A stretch of 64,000 nucleotides of DNA, taken from assembly GCA_016722375.1 (NCBI GenBank), contig JADKJG010000004.1, forward strand, positions 248,001-312,000, written 5' to 3'. The notes below the pieces were generated by a model that saw only the letters and a list, made by a program, of their open reading frames with translations, ran no database searches and was not told the origin of the DNA. Made by a program: the position numbers and the translations under genes. This document shows, one piece after another, positions 17,906-27,331 of this stretch; position 1 is the stretch's first letter, and each line of letters begins with the position of its first letter. The DNA comes from Bacteroidota bacterium. Its GTDB lineage: Bacteria; Bacteroidota; Bacteroidia; Chitinophagales; LD1.

Positions 17906-19537
17906 ATGAAAAGCGAAGAAGAGAACCCGATACACTATTATAATCCGAATGGCAGAATGAGAACCAGCCCTTACCGTCCACTGATATATGCACTAATTTT
18001 ATCAGTAGGTGTCTTGATAGGTTTTGTGATTAACAACGCTACCAGCGGAAAAAGAGAAATCTTTTCGCGCGGCTATGATAAGATAGATGATATCATCAAC
18101 TATATCAACATAAAGTATGTAGACACCGTGAACCGGGAGCAATTGGTGGACAAGACCATAGATAAAATGCTATCTAATCTCGATCCTCACTCTGTATATA
18201 TCACAGCGAAAAGTGTGGATGAAATGAATGAACCGCTGGAAGGGAATTTTGAAGGGATAGGTATTGAATTCTTTATTGTTCAGGATACGATTACGGTAGT
18301 ATCCGCTATCTCCGGCGGCCCGTCTGAATCTATCGGATTGAAAGCCGGTGACCGGATTTTGAAGATTAATGACAGTATTGTAGCGGGTATTAAAATCAGT
18401 GAGACGGGTGTGAAACAGCGCCTGCGAGGACACAAAGGAACTACGGTAAAGGTGACAGTATTACGCAGCGGCATGAAGAACCTGTTAAACTATGAGATTG
18501 TGCGCGACAAAATTCCGCTCTATAGCATAGATGCTTCGTACATGATCAACAAACAAACGGGTTATATCCGCATTGGTAGTTTCAGTGCTACCACTCATGA
18601 AGAATTTATGGAGCGAGTAGAAAAGATGAAAGCAGAGGGTATGAAGAAAATGATCATAGACCTTCGTGGAAATCCAGGCGGCTATTTGCAGGCCGCTACC
18701 GCTATCGCGGATGAATTGATTAGTGGAGATAAGCTATTGGTCTATACCGAAGGAAAGGCTTATGAAAGACAGGAATATCACGCGAATAAAATCGGAATAT
18801 TTGAAGAGGGCGCGTTGAGCATTTTGATTGACCAAGGTTCCGCTTCGGCCAGTGAGATTCTTTCAGGGGCCGTACAGGACTGGGATCGAGGAACCATCAT
18901 CGGCAGAACGTCTTTTGGAAAGGGATTGGTGCAGGAACAATATGCCTTGAAAGACGGTTCGGCGCTTCGTTTAACGGTGGCGAGATATTATACGCCATCG
19001 GGTAGAAGTATTCAGCGTTCTTATGCCAATGGCAATGAGCAGTACTACAATGAAATTTACGAACGTTATATGCGCGGTGAATTTGTGCATGAGGATACGG
19101 TGAAAATTCAGGATACAGTAGTGTACCGAACCGGAAAGGGGAGAAGGGTATTTGGCGGCGGCGGCATACGTCCTGATGTTTTTGTTCCGGTAGATACGTC
19201 GGCAGACAATGAGTATTATTATATGGTTCGGTCTTTTGTCCCTGAATTCGTTTATAAATATACGTCTGAGAATTCAGGCCTTTTGGACAAATTCAAATCA
19301 CCGGCTGATTTCCAGAAGGACTTTCAGGTGAATGAGGAATTGCTGAACGCTTTTTACCGACATGCTGCTGCCAACGGTTTAAAGGAGGACAGTAAAAAAA
19401 TAAAGCTGATTGATGATAAGATCAAGAAAATATTGAAGGCCTTTTTGGCAAAGCAGGCTTGGAGAATGGATGGATACTATTATATAATGAATGAGGATGA
19501 TAAAGTAATCAGCAAGGCTATTGAGGTGATGCAGTAA
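17906..19537 (+). CDS. C-terminal processing peptidase (S41 family, CtpA/Prc-like)
   Basis: 543 residues. An N-terminal membrane anchor (about residues 25-45) is followed by a helical region, a PDZ domain (about residues 85-175, GIGIEFFIV, SIGLKAGDRILKIND) and the S41 catalytic core. DLRGNPGGYLQAA (about 249) forms the oxyanion area; the Ser-Lys dyad fits Ser314 in GSASASE and Lys339 in SFGKGLVQ, 25 residues apart as in the family. The C-terminal 150 residues are an extension. It trims or degrades periplasmic proteins from their C-termini. The gene has its own promoter and terminator. Confidence 0.94.
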   Translation: MKSEEENPIHYYNPNGRMRTSPYRPLIYALILSVGVLIGFVINNATSGKREIFSRGYDKIDDIINYINIKYVDTVNREQLVDKTIDKMLSNLDPHSVYITAKSVDEMNEPLEGNFEGIGIEFFIVQDTITVVSAISGGPSESIGLKAGDRILKINDSIVAGIKISETGVKQRLRGHKGTTVKVTVLRSGMKNLLNYEIVRDKIPLYSIDASYMINKQTGYIRIGSFSATTHEEFMERVEKMKAEGMKKMIIDLRGNPGGYLQAATAIADELISGDKLLVYTEGKAYERQEYHANKIGIFEEGALSILIDQGSASASEILSGAVQDWDRGTIIGRTSFGKGLVQEQYALKDGSALRLTVARYYTPSGRSIQRSYANGNEQYYNEIYERYMRGEFVHEDTVKIQDTVVYRTGKGRRVFGGGGIRPDVFVPVDTSADNEYYYMVRSFVPEFVYKYTSENSGLLDKFKSPADFQKDFQVNEELLNAFYRHAAANGLKEDSKKIKLIDDKIKKILKAFLAKQAWRMDGYYYIMNEDDKVISKAIEVMQ

Positions 19538-19560
19538 ATTGTTGGATGAGTGGATAAAAA

Positions 19561-19595
19561 CAAAAAAGTCCCGCCTAAGCGGGACTTTTTTGTTT
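19561..19595. terminator. Bidirectional terminator between protease and lipoprotein genes
   Basis: AAAAAAGTCCCGC / GCGGGACTTTTTT around a 4-base loop. It serves both converging genes. Confidence 0.9.
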
Positions 19596-19612
19596 AGCTT
19601 TTAAACTGACGA

Positions 19613-19807
19613 TTACTTTTTTGTAGTCGTATCAGTAATGGCCGCAACTGCTGTGTCAACTGCCGCAGCAGTAGTTTCCACAGCGTTTGAGACTGCTTCT
19701 GTAGTTTCAGTAGCAGCAGCTTCTGTGGCTTCCTCAGCAGGTTTGTTGTTGCAAGCTGCAAGCGCCATGACGCTAGTTGCAACAAAAGCGAAGAATACTT
19801 TTTTCAT
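19613..19807 (-). CDS. Small Ala/Thr-rich lipoprotein
   Basis: 64 residues. Signal peptide MKKVFFAFVATSVMALAAC with lipobox LAAC, Cys19 being the lipidation site. The mature 45 residues are almost only Ala, Thr, Glu and Val (EATEAAATETTEAV) and look disordered or helical. Such small lipoproteins are frequent in Bacteroidota; no function known. Frames on both strands are open through the biased sequence, but only this one has a signal peptide and a start with a sensible distance to a promoter. Confidence 0.8.
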   Translation of the reverse strand: MKKVFFAFVATSVMALAACNNKPAEEATEAAATETTEAVSNAVETTAAAVDTAVAAITDTTTKK

Positions 19808-19891
19808 TTTGTTTTTGATTTTAGGTTAATTAATTGACGGCGCAAATATAGATTTCCTTTTTTATTAATTCCAAACTTTTGCCTGAATATA

Positions 19892-21198
19892 TTATTTCTC
19901 CCTAAAGAAGATATTAACAGGCACCCCGTTGAAATCGAAGTTTTTGCGCAGTTGTTTCTCCAGATAGTTGCGGTATGGCTCCCGGATATATTTGGGATGG
20001 TTACTGAAAAAGGCAAATGACGGAGTGGGTGTGGGTAACTGGGTGACATATTTTATAGAAACAAGCCTGCCGTCCGTGGCAGGGGGAGTGTGCTGCTCAA
20101 TTACTTTAAGCATCACTTCGTTCAATTTTGAAGTCGGTATTTTTCTTTTGATATTGACATAGACTTTTTCGATGAGCTCAATTAATTTAAAGACTCTTTG
20201 TTTTTCTAAAGCCGAAATGAATAGGATAGGCACATCGTTGAACGGAGCTAGTTTTTCACGGAGAGTATCTTCATAATTCTTGGCGGTATTGGTCTCTTTT
20301 TCCATCAAATCCCACTTATTAACCGCCACTATAATAGCCCGATGTTTTTTAACTGCCATCTTATAGATACTCAAATCCTGATGAGTGATTCCTTTCACGG
20401 CATCCAGAACAATGATGGCTACGTCTGATTCATCCAGGGCCTTGATTGCCCGGATAACAGAGTAAAACTCCAGATTCTCTTGCACTTTTGATTTACTGCG
20501 TATTCCCGCGGTATCAATCAAGATAAACTCTTTGCCAAATTTGTTGAAGCGTGTGTGGACCGAGTCGCGGGTGGTTCCTGCTATATCGGTAACAATGTTT
20601 CTTTCCTCACCCAGCATAGTATTGACCAGAGATGATTTCCCTACGTTCGGTTGTCCGATAATACATACCTTCGGAATGTTTTCATCTGCCTTTTCCTCTG
20701 GTTCTTCGGGTATTCTTTTCACCACTTCATCCAGCAGTTCGCCTGAGCCGGAACCAGTCATGGAAGCAATGAAGAAGATATTTTCCATTCCCAAGCTGTA
20801 AAATTCATTGGCATCATTACGACGCTGTATATTATCTACCTTGTTCACAACCAGCATGACGTTCTTTTGATGCTTCCGGAGAATTTGTGCGAATTCAGCG
20901 TCCAACGCCGTAATGCCGGTGGAGGCATCTACAATGAACAGGAGTAGTGATGCTTCGTTGATGGCGATAAGTACTTGTTCACGGATATGCTTTTCAAACA
21001 CATCTTTAGAATCGGGTACAAACCCTCCGGTATCTATCACATTGAAGACTTTGCCGTTCCAATCGCATTCTCCATAAATACGGTCACGGGTTACACCGCT
21101 TAAGTCGTCAACGATTGCTTTCTTTTCTCCTACTAACCGGTTAAAGAGTGTTGATTTGCCAACGTTTGGCCGCCTACTATTGCTACTGTAAATCCCAT
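19892..21198 (-). CDS. der: Ribosome assembly GTPase Der (EngA), frameshifted near the start
   Basis: Double GTPase needed for 50S maturation. The long open part (from 21040) holds the rest of the first GTPase domain (DTGG, NKVD) and the complete second one (GQPNVGKSSLVNTML, DTAGIRSK, NKWD), then the KH-like domain up to NGVPVNIFFREK. The true start is the ATG at 21198 (MGFTVAIVG...). The first P-loop G1 motif is broken: one base is missing near 21169-21173 in a GGCGGCC context, and adding it gives GRPNVGKSTLFNRLVGEKK. Since Der is essential, this is very probably a sequence error. It follows era in one operon with a 24-base gap. Confidence 0.93.
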
Positions 21199-21222
21199 AT
21201 TTTTATGAATCCCGAAGGTTCT

Positions 21223-22111
21223 CTATTTATTTGTATATCCGAATTGCTTTAAAGCCAAAGCATTATTTCTCCATTTGTCTTTCACCTTGATAAACAAATC
21301 GAGAAATACTTTTTTACCAAGAAATTTTTCAATGTCTAATCGCGCCTCTGTTCCTACCTGTCGCAAGGCCTCTCCCTTTTTACCAATAAGAATGGCTTTT
21401 TGCGATTCTCTTTCTACGTATATGATGCAGCGAATACGATCTATTTCTTCACTTTCCTCATAGGTTTCCACCTCTACCTGACAAGAGTATGGAATCTCAG
21501 CACTATAATGCAGAAATATCTTTTCACGTATTAATTCGGTTACAAAGAAGCGAACGTTTCGGTCGCTTAACTGTTCTTTATCGTAAAACGGAGGAGATTC
21601 GGGAAGCAGTGAAGCGATTTTCTTGATGAGCTTGGAGCTGTTAATGCCTGACGCAGCCGACAAAGCAAGTATTTCTGAATCAGGTAATTTTGCTTTCCAG
21701 TCTTCTATCAATTTCTCTACCTCCCCCTTTTGACATAAATCCATTTTGTTGATGATGACCAAGGAAGGTAATTTGGTCTGTCGGATAAGTTCTATCAAAT
21801 GGGATTGCTCTTCGTCCTTTTTGATTTTTATCGGTGACAAAAAGCAATATGTCGGCATCCTCAAATGATTCATCTACTAAATCATTCATAGTGTTTTGCA
21901 ACTTATAAGCCGGTTGATTGATATATCCAGGCGTATCTGAAAATACGATTTGGAATTCCGGTTCATTAATAATTCCTAGAATGCGGTGACGTGTAGTTTG
22001 TGCTTTGGGAGAAATGATGGATAGTTTCTCTCCCAACAGGGCATTCATCAAAGTGGACTTACCCACGTTGGGTAATCCGATAATATTTACAAAACCTGCG
22101 TGATGATTCAT
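21223..22111 (-). CDS. era: GTPase Era, frameshifted
   Basis: 16S rRNA-binding GTPase for 30S maturation. The N-terminal half (22111 down to about 21830) has GLPNVGKSTLMNALLG, the switch region SPKAQTTRHRILG, and DTPGY. The C-terminal half has NKMD, SAASG and the KH domain (ERESQKAILIGKKGEALRQV, near the C-terminus). The frames meet at LLFVTDK / KKDEEQ; deleting one base in the A-runs (plus-strand T-runs 21818-21829) restores the gene, about 295 residues. Start ATG at 22109-22111 gives MNHHAGFVNIIG. Probably an indel error. Confidence 0.93.
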
Positions 22112-22141
22112 AATTAAGAACCGCAAAAATAGGAAAGCGCC

Positions 22142-22171
22142 TTGCATTACAGTTAATAAGGAATATATTTG
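22142..22171 (+). promoter_or_regulatory. Promoter of initiator tRNA
   Basis: TTG at 22142-22144 and TATATTTG at 22164-22171, spaced 19 bases: the canonical Bacteroidota -33/-7 arrangement, 12 bases before the mature tRNA. Confidence 0.7.
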
Positions 22172-22182
22172 CCGCCCTAAAT

Positions 22183-22256
<74 letters not shown>

Positions 22257-22260
22257 CAAA

Positions 22261-22304
22261 AATAAGCCCTTGAAATTACTGAATTTCAAGGGCTTATTTT
22301 TTTA
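22261..22304 (+). terminator. Terminator after tRNA-fMet
   Basis: Long stem AATAAGCCCTTGAAATT / AATTTCAAGGGCTTATT followed by a run of T. Confidence 0.92.
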
Positions 22305-22525
22305 CATAACAATTATCCACCAACACACGGGTGGCTCGATGGCTTGTAGTGCTGTTGCAGGAATAACAGATATGGGATTTCTACAGGTTTACTCCGATTA
22401 ATTTATAAGTGCAGAAACCATTTTAAGTGCGGAATTAACTTCAAAGCATAGAATTAAAAAAAATGAAGCAAAGAATATTTTCGAATGGAATCTTAAAACT
22501 AATTTTAGAACTACAGGATACTAGA

Positions 22526-23550
22526 GTTCTTTGAAAAACCCATTTATTGATGAACTTGTTATTCGCTAAAGGTTTTTTTGTGGATTGGGATGTCATCACC
22601 ACTGCTGAATAGTGTTTTTATGTGGTTTGAGAAAGGCAAAGGGGTGCTCTACCGCTGCTCTTACGCTTGACTTCTGTTTGTTTTCTTTCTCCTGTTTGTT
22701 CGATAATTTGCCACCCCGTTTCTTCTTATCAAAATACCATAGTAGATGCCTAATTTTCGGGCAGTTTTGTGTTGGTTTTTAGGATAGGCTTTATCTGCCC
22801 AAATACTTTTTTTTCATCTCCGCTTAACAAATCTTCTGCTCGGCTGTCAGTGCACATTGCGGAGGTGAACTTCCGTTTGCGTATCAGTTTGCCGCCTACA
22901 TCCACTCCTATGTCCTTTGTATCCAATTATGCCGTCTTTTCGGTGCTTGGGCATCTGTATCTATTTGAACACGGGCTTGACGGCCAATCCGCGCTTTTTT
23001 GCTCAATGGCCTGTTGGCTGACTCTAGGATGGTGGCATCCGCTATCGTTCCTTTTTTTAACATCAAACCATGTAGTTCCAACTGATGGTTGATGCCGGAG
23101 AATATGCGGTCCATCAGTTGATGCTTCACTAAGGCCTCTTAAAGTGCCACAGGGTGGTGAAGTCCGGTATCTCTTGGGCAAAACTGATTCAAATTTTTGA
23201 AAACTCAATCGGTCTATCAACTGATCTTCTAGTTCTTCATCGCTTAAATTGAAAGCATATTGCAGGAACAACATTTTTACTTTCCATTCAAACGGAGGGT
23301 TTGCGTCCCCCTTACCAGTGTTACTCTTGTCTATTACCTGCACCAAGGCGACCAAGGCCTGCCAGTTTACTACAGCATCTATCTTAGCAACATTATCACT
23401 GCTTTGATTGTTTATTCCGTTTTGAAAATGACCAAATGTTATCCATAAGACTCAGTTGTTTTGTATCCATAGCACAAATATCCCACTAACTATCAACTAC
23501 ACAACCTGTCTTGTTTACACCCAATTGTGCATCTGTTTTTCAAACCTCTC
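22526..23550 (-). mobile_element. Decayed IS5-type insertion sequence
   Basis: The interval holds a broken transposase (22600-23470) flanked by possible terminal inverted repeats: TTTGAAAAAC near 22530-22539, and the same string inverted (GTTTTTCAAA) near 23535-23544. About 1.0 kb, usual for IS5-group elements. No target duplication could be made out, so the exact ends are tentative. Confidence 0.6.
22600..23470 (-). pseudogene. IS5-family transposase remnant
   Basis: Begins MDTKQLSLMDNIWSFSKRN at 23470, then continues in other frames: WQALVALVQVIDKSNTGKG, NLSDEELEDQLIDRLSFQ, KHQLMDRIFSGINHQLELHG and KKGTIADATILESANRPLSK. The last is the region around the first catalytic Asp (DAT) of IS5-group DDE transposases. 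The C-terminal third (22600-22900) shows scattered pieces such as SAMCTDSRAEDLLSGDEKKV and ENLGIYYGI. At least four frame changes, and the frame breaks are not all in homopolymers, so this copy is likely truly inactive. Confidence 0.8.
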
Positions 23551-23608
23551 TACTATAGAAAGCTAAAAGAGGATTGCTATTTCAGGTATGAAATGTTTTC
23601 AAGCTAGG

Positions 23609-23620
23609 TGACCAAAGTCA
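23609..23620. promoter_or_regulatory. Candidate Crp/FNR-type operator (site 1)
   Basis: TGACCAAAGTCA fits TGA-N6-TCA, 44 bases before the ATG of the ytfE gene. The same half-sites occur upstream of 24600, 27332 and 38893. Confidence 0.5.
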
Positions 23621-23664
23621 GAAGTTACTACATGGTATGCGCATATTTTCGTTGCTCGTATAGC

Positions 23665-24404
23665 ATGAAATCGCTGGATAACATTATTAGAAAACCCTTA
23701 ATTGAAATGGTGGTGTTCGATGACTATGCTGTAGAAGTTCTTAAAAACATGGAATTGATTTTATTCGAGGAGAGAAGGAGGCTATTGCTAAAGTTTGTAT
23801 AGAGAAAAATAATAACCAAGTGGCTTTGGCAAAAGAATTGAATCAAATTGAAGCAAAGGAGGAGGATGTAACACCTCCTTGCACAAGTTGGACATTAACC
23901 GCGTTGGTAGATCATATAGTTCTTTCGCATCACCATTATGTTAATGAAAACCTGAGTTTGATTTCTGAGTTGGCTGACAAAGTGGCCAAATTGCATGGGG
24001 AAACCAATCCGGAAACGATTGATATCCAGTCACTTTGGAAGAAAATATTCCAAGAGCTATCGTACCATATAAAACAGGAGGAACTATTGTTATTTCCTTA
24101 TCTTAAGAATTTAGATCGCTTTTCAAACGGGGAGTTGAAAGTTTTGTCGACAACTCAACTTCGTTCTGTGAGGGACCCAGTGCAAATGATGGAAGAAGAA
24201 CATGAGTTGATTAATAAGTGGATGGGAAGGATAAGAATGTTAACCTCGGATTTTACCCCACCGATCCGGGCTTCTATGGCTTATAAGATGCTATACGCAA
24301 TGCTTCATGAGTTTGAAATAGACTTGCATAAGCATGTCCATTTAGAGAACGATATTCTATTTCCTAAAGCTATTAGAATAGAAGATTGGAGCAAATCGAA
24401 ATAA
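23665..24404 (+). CDS. ytfE: Iron-sulfur cluster repair di-iron protein (RIC/ScdA/YtfE family), frameshifted
   Basis: Repairs Fe-S clusters damaged by NO or oxidants. Start MKSLDNIIRKPLIEMVVFDD. After LKNM the frame is lost; adding one G at 23751-23752 restores GIDFIRGEKEAIAKVCIEKN and joins it to the main frame (245 codons). The hemerythrin-like part shows LVDHIVLSHHHYVNE, HIKQEELLLFPYL, EEEHELINKW and HKHVHLENDILFP, giving the His/Glu ligands of a di-iron site. Oddly, the CC of the family motif GIDFCCGG is IR here, so the conserved cysteine pair of the ScdA_N domain is missing. It precedes the FNR-like gene and has its own candidate operator. Confidence 0.88.
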
Positions 24405-24539
24405 TTGCCCAAGGTCTGACCATCTATTTTTACTATAGTTTTTTGATTTTGCGTATTCAGAATAGTTGGTGGTTATAATCATTAACAAATATCAAATTCA
24501 AACAGACTCGGAGTATAAAAGAGATATTTGAATAGCATA

Positions 24540-24551
24540 TGATTAAAGTCA
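24540..24551. promoter_or_regulatory. Candidate Crp/FNR-type operator (site 2), autoregulatory
   Basis: TGATTAAAGTCA fits TGA-N6-TCA, 48 bases before the ATG at 24600 and about 30 bases before a weak -7-like TTAATTTGC. Confidence 0.5.
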
Positions 24552-24599
24552 ATTAAAAAGATTTTTCTCCTTTCCTTAATTTGCATTATAATAGTGGCT

Positions 24600-25295
24600 A
24601 TGAAAAAGCAGGATATTAGCTGTTTTGAATGCAACATAAGGTATTGCTCGATTCTTAAAAACTGCGAGCGCAAGTTTCTTGAACTCATTGACAAGAGTAA
24701 ATTTTGTATGACTTATGGTAAAGGACAAATCGTCATTCGACAAGGATCACAGATAGATGGAGTTTATTTTATTTCATCGGGGGTTGCAAAAGTGTTTGTG
24801 AGCGGATACAGGGGTAGGCCATTAATAGTTGGACTTGCTAGGGCCGGTTCGGTTTTGGATCATACAACTGATGAATTGGGCAAACAGCAAATTTCAGTTA
24901 CTACGGTGGAGGAAACGTCAGTATGTTTTATTGAAAGCAAAGATTACGAGTCTATATGTAAAGAAAGTTCTGGTGTACGCGAAGATTTGACCAAGGTTTA
25001 CCAAAGGGAATTAAATCAAATGCATGCCCGCATGGTGCACTTGGCTCAGTTAAATGTTAGAGAAAAGACTTCTGAAGCTTTACTGCATATTGCTAGCGCA
25101 TACCTTTTAGAACAATCTACGGAGCCCTTCGAAGTAAATTTAAGTAGACAAGATATTGGTGATTTGATCGGCATTACAAAAGAACAGGTGTCAAAAAATT
25201 TGGCTGATTTGAAACACGAAAAGGTGATTTCCGTAAAGGGTAAAACGCTTCAAATTAACGATTATAAAAAGTTGCAGGATATTGTGGGTTTGTGA
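24600..25295 (+). CDS. Crp/FNR-family regulator with N-terminal cysteine cluster
   Basis: 231 residues from the ATG; an in-frame GTG lies six bases upstream. The N-terminus has Cys8, 11, 16 and 22 (ISCFECNIRYCSILKNC), a spacing like FNR proteins that hold an oxygen-labile [4Fe-4S] cluster. Residues 30-130 form the cyclic-nucleotide-binding-type barrel (YGKGQIVIRQGSQIDGVYFI), then a long dimer helix and a winged helix with SRQDIGDLIGITKEQVSKNLADL as recognition element. No classic cAMP-binding arginine signature seen. Context (di-iron repair, nitrate reductase, hemerythrin) fits control of anaerobic nitrate respiration by oxygen or NO. Its stop overlaps the queD start by one base. Confidence 0.9.
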   Translation: MKKQDISCFECNIRYCSILKNCERKFLELIDKSKFCMTYGKGQIVIRQGSQIDGVYFISSGVAKVFVSGYRGRPLIVGLARAGSVLDHTTDELGKQQISVTTVEETSVCFIESKDYESICKESSGVREDLTKVYQRELNQMHARMVHLAQLNVREKTSEALLHIASAYLLEQSTEPFEVNLSRQDIGDLIGITKEQVSKNLADLKHEKVISVKGKTLQINDYKKLQDIVGL

Positions 25296-25651
25296 TGGAG
25301 TTATACAAAGAATTTAGTTTTGAAGCCGCTCACTTTTTGCCTAAGGTTGCTGATGATCATAAGTGCAAAAAGATGCATGGGCATTCTTACAAGGTTATTG
25401 TCTATATCAATGGCCCCATAGATCTGCTTACTGGGTGGGTAATGGATTTTGCCGACCTAAACCGAGCTTTTCAACCCATACTTAGCCAAATAGATCATAC
25501 GGTGCTAAATAATGTGGAAGGTTTGGAAAATCCTACTGTAGAGTGTCTCACAGTTTGGATTTGGGAAAGACTATTTCCTTCTCTTCCCTTGTTATCGAAA
25601 ATTGTCATTCAGGAAACCAGCACCTCTGGTTGTATTTACGAAGGGAAATAG
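25295..25651 (+). CDS. queD: 6-pyruvoyl-tetrahydropterin synthase / QueD family
   Basis: 118 residues, a usual QueD length. Shows the N-terminal FSFEAAHFLP with a zinc His, the catalytic CKKMHGH (C-x3-HGH, one Cys and two zinc His), WVMDFADL, IDHTVLNN and ENPTVECLTVWI, and a C-terminal ETSTSGCIYEG with the pterin-anchoring glutamate. QueD turns dihydroneopterin triphosphate into 6-carboxytetrahydropterin for queuosine; a PTPS role in another pterin pathway cannot be excluded. The 1-base overlap with the FNR-like gene shows co-transcription, an unusual pairing. Confidence 0.9.
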   Translation: MELYKEFSFEAAHFLPKVADDHKCKKMHGHSYKVIVYINGPIDLLTGWVMDFADLNRAFQPILSQIDHTVLNNVEGLENPTVECLTVWIWERLFPSLPLLSKIVIQETSTSGCIYEGK

Positions 25652-25795
25652 TTATAGGAGGTGTATTTCTCTCTTCCCTAATTTTTTAACCGGAAAGTTG
25701 TGCTGATATCTAATCAGGAATTGGGGTTTGTACTTTATCAGATATTATTTTCCTACAGTTACAAACAGATTTTTACAGGATAGAAACGCAAACAT

Positions 25796-26209
25796 TTACC
25801 TATTTAGCCAAGCCATAAATACCGATGGGTTGGAAGCTGTAGTTAATATAGGTGAGGTTAAGAAGACAATGACAACCGAAAGTATGGCGCAGACTAAAGA
25901 TATGGCTAACAAATCATACTCATGTCTGCGTAAATGTGTAAAGCAAGCACCACCCATTAAGAGTGTTAGTCCCAATGCGGATGCGGAGGTTAAATAATGA
26001 CCATGGCCCAGTAATTTAGGAACAACAATTCCTAATGCACAAACAACTTCTACAACACCAATCAATTTTACTTGGCCGGTTGAAAAATCTTCTGCCCAGT
26101 TCCACGAAGCGGATGGCTCTGACTTTTTTGAATGCATAATTTTTACTATGCCTGAAACAAAAAACATAAGCGCCAATAAAAAGATAAGGATCCATAATGG
26201 TGAAATCAT
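25796..26209 (-). CDS. DoxX-like membrane protein
   Basis: 137 residues with four predicted transmembrane helices (LWILIFLLALMFFVSGIVKI; LIGVVEVVCALGIVVPKLL; about 77-95; LVCAILSVVIVFLTS). The first helix with F-V-S-G-xx-K and the second with IGVVEV-x-GA-like residues are typical of the DoxX/SURF4-like family, whose members are redox-linked membrane proteins of unclear function. Transcribed away from the nitrate genes. Confidence 0.8.
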   Translation of the reverse strand: MISPLWILIFLLALMFFVSGIVKIMHSKKSEPSASWNWAEDFSTGQVKLIGVVEVVCALGIVVPKLLGHGHYLTSASALGLTLLMGGACFTHLRRHEYDLLAISLVCAILSVVIVFLTSPILTTASNPSVFMAWLNR

Positions 26210-26473
26210 AACAAGTGGTTTTTAAGATGAACAATTATGTTTAAAGCCAAACTTCAGTTAAAATTTGATGACAAAAAAAGAACTAGAACTGCTACCCCCT
26301 TTCTATCCGTATCAAGGTATTACAAAATAGAGCAGGATAAAATATGTGAAAAATGACCATCATCAGGCAAAAAAATATCATTTGGCATTTTATATGAGAT
26401 TTTGAGTTTCCTTTCTAACCAGACTTCGTGATGTTTATATTAGGTTCATGCCTCTAATAAACGGCATTACGAA

Positions 26474-26533
26474 GTAGCCCAAATGTCTCTCATAAAACGA
26501 GCACTTTCCTCGCTAAAAATATAATTGGGCTAC
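26474..26533. repeat. Inverted repeat next to array B
   Basis: GTAGCCCAAAT at 26474-26484 and its near-complement AATTGGGCTAC at 26523-26533 enclose 38 bases. The arms are perfect for 10 positions but are not followed by a T-run. Could be a small mobile-repeat remnant or an RNA hairpin. Confidence 0.55.
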
Positions 26534-26561
26534 CTAAAATTCTCGAAGAATGGTTGCAAAT

Positions 26562-26750
26562 GTACCGGTCTTAGGTAATACTGCTCCTGTATTGATTGAT
26601 ATTAAGATTAGTCAGATTGATAACGTTACAGTATTGGTTGATAATACCGCAATATTGATTGATAATGCTGGTATACTGATCAATAAAGCAGTTTTATCAA
26701 TTGATATTACTGTTTTATTGATCAGTATATTGTTAAAACAGACTGACCCC
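26562..26750. repeat. Tandem array B: nine units of 21 bp
   Basis: Nine 21-bp units align without gaps. The shared phase is an ATTGATTGATAAT-like core (GTATTGATTGATATT, GTATTGGTTGATAAT, ATATTGATTGATAAT, ATACTGATCAATAAA). Units are more diverged than in arrays A and D; the last two are barely recognisable. A 74-codon frame (26550-26774) runs through it as heptapeptides because 21 is a multiple of three. The array lies in the divergent gap between the DoxX-like gene and the cytochrome/nar operon. Confidence 0.85.
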
Positions 26751-27248
26751 GTTTTTTTCCTATTTATTGGATAAAGTAACTATTCATAAAGGTTTCTGAA
26801 GGAGGGTTATTTGAAAAGTCAGTAAACATAATGGTTTGGAAGGTTTCAGATGAAGTTTCATAGGAGGGGTATAAATTTAAGTAGGACGCTCTATATCCTA
26901 TACGCATCGTATTTATTTCAAAGTAGTATTTGATGGAAACGAAGTGGCGTAAAAAGGAAGATTTTTGAGGGAAAGGACGAAAGGGTCAGTTTGTAGGACT
27001 GGTTTAAAAACCAGAGAAGGTTTCAGTAATAATTTTTCTCTGGATTATTATAGAATTATACTGATTAACTCTATACCTTATTTAGTAAGCATCTTTTACA
27101 ATTTGGTGCTATATTTCTAAAGTAGTGATCGTTTTATGGGTATAACAGTAGAGGACCACTGTGGTGCTATGAACACTTACGATGACTTTTGACACCTACG
27201 GTTAATACTTTAATCAGCCAGAAAAATATGAAAAAACATTTTTCGGTT
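26751..27248. other. Intergenic region upstream of the nar operon
   Basis: About 500 AT-rich bases without a supported gene, RNA or terminator. The sequence just before 27249 could carry additional regulator sites; none matched TGA-N6-TCA. Confidence 0.5.
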
Positions 27249-27260
27249 TGAGTGAGGTCA
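27249..27260. promoter_or_regulatory. Candidate Crp/FNR-type operator (site 3) for the nar operon
   Basis: TGAGTGAGGTCA fits TGA-N6-TCA, 71 bases before the first ATG of the cytochrome c gene and about 30 bases before a TCTTTTGC that resembles the TAnnTTTG -7 element. Confidence 0.5.
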
Positions 27261-27331
27261 TATTATATAGTGTATTCTGGTTGCTCTTTTGCTCCGTCAA
27301 TAAGACGAAAGTACCTAGATAGAAACATAGA

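Noticed and set aside
22769..23092. 107-codon plus-strand frame in the IS region
   Set aside because: Opposite strand of the decayed transposase; no motif on this strand.
26354..26365. A fifth TGA-N6-TCA site (TGACCATCATCA) 145 bases before the DoxX-like gene
   Set aside because: Too far from the start and without a -7 element nearby; a chance match is likely.
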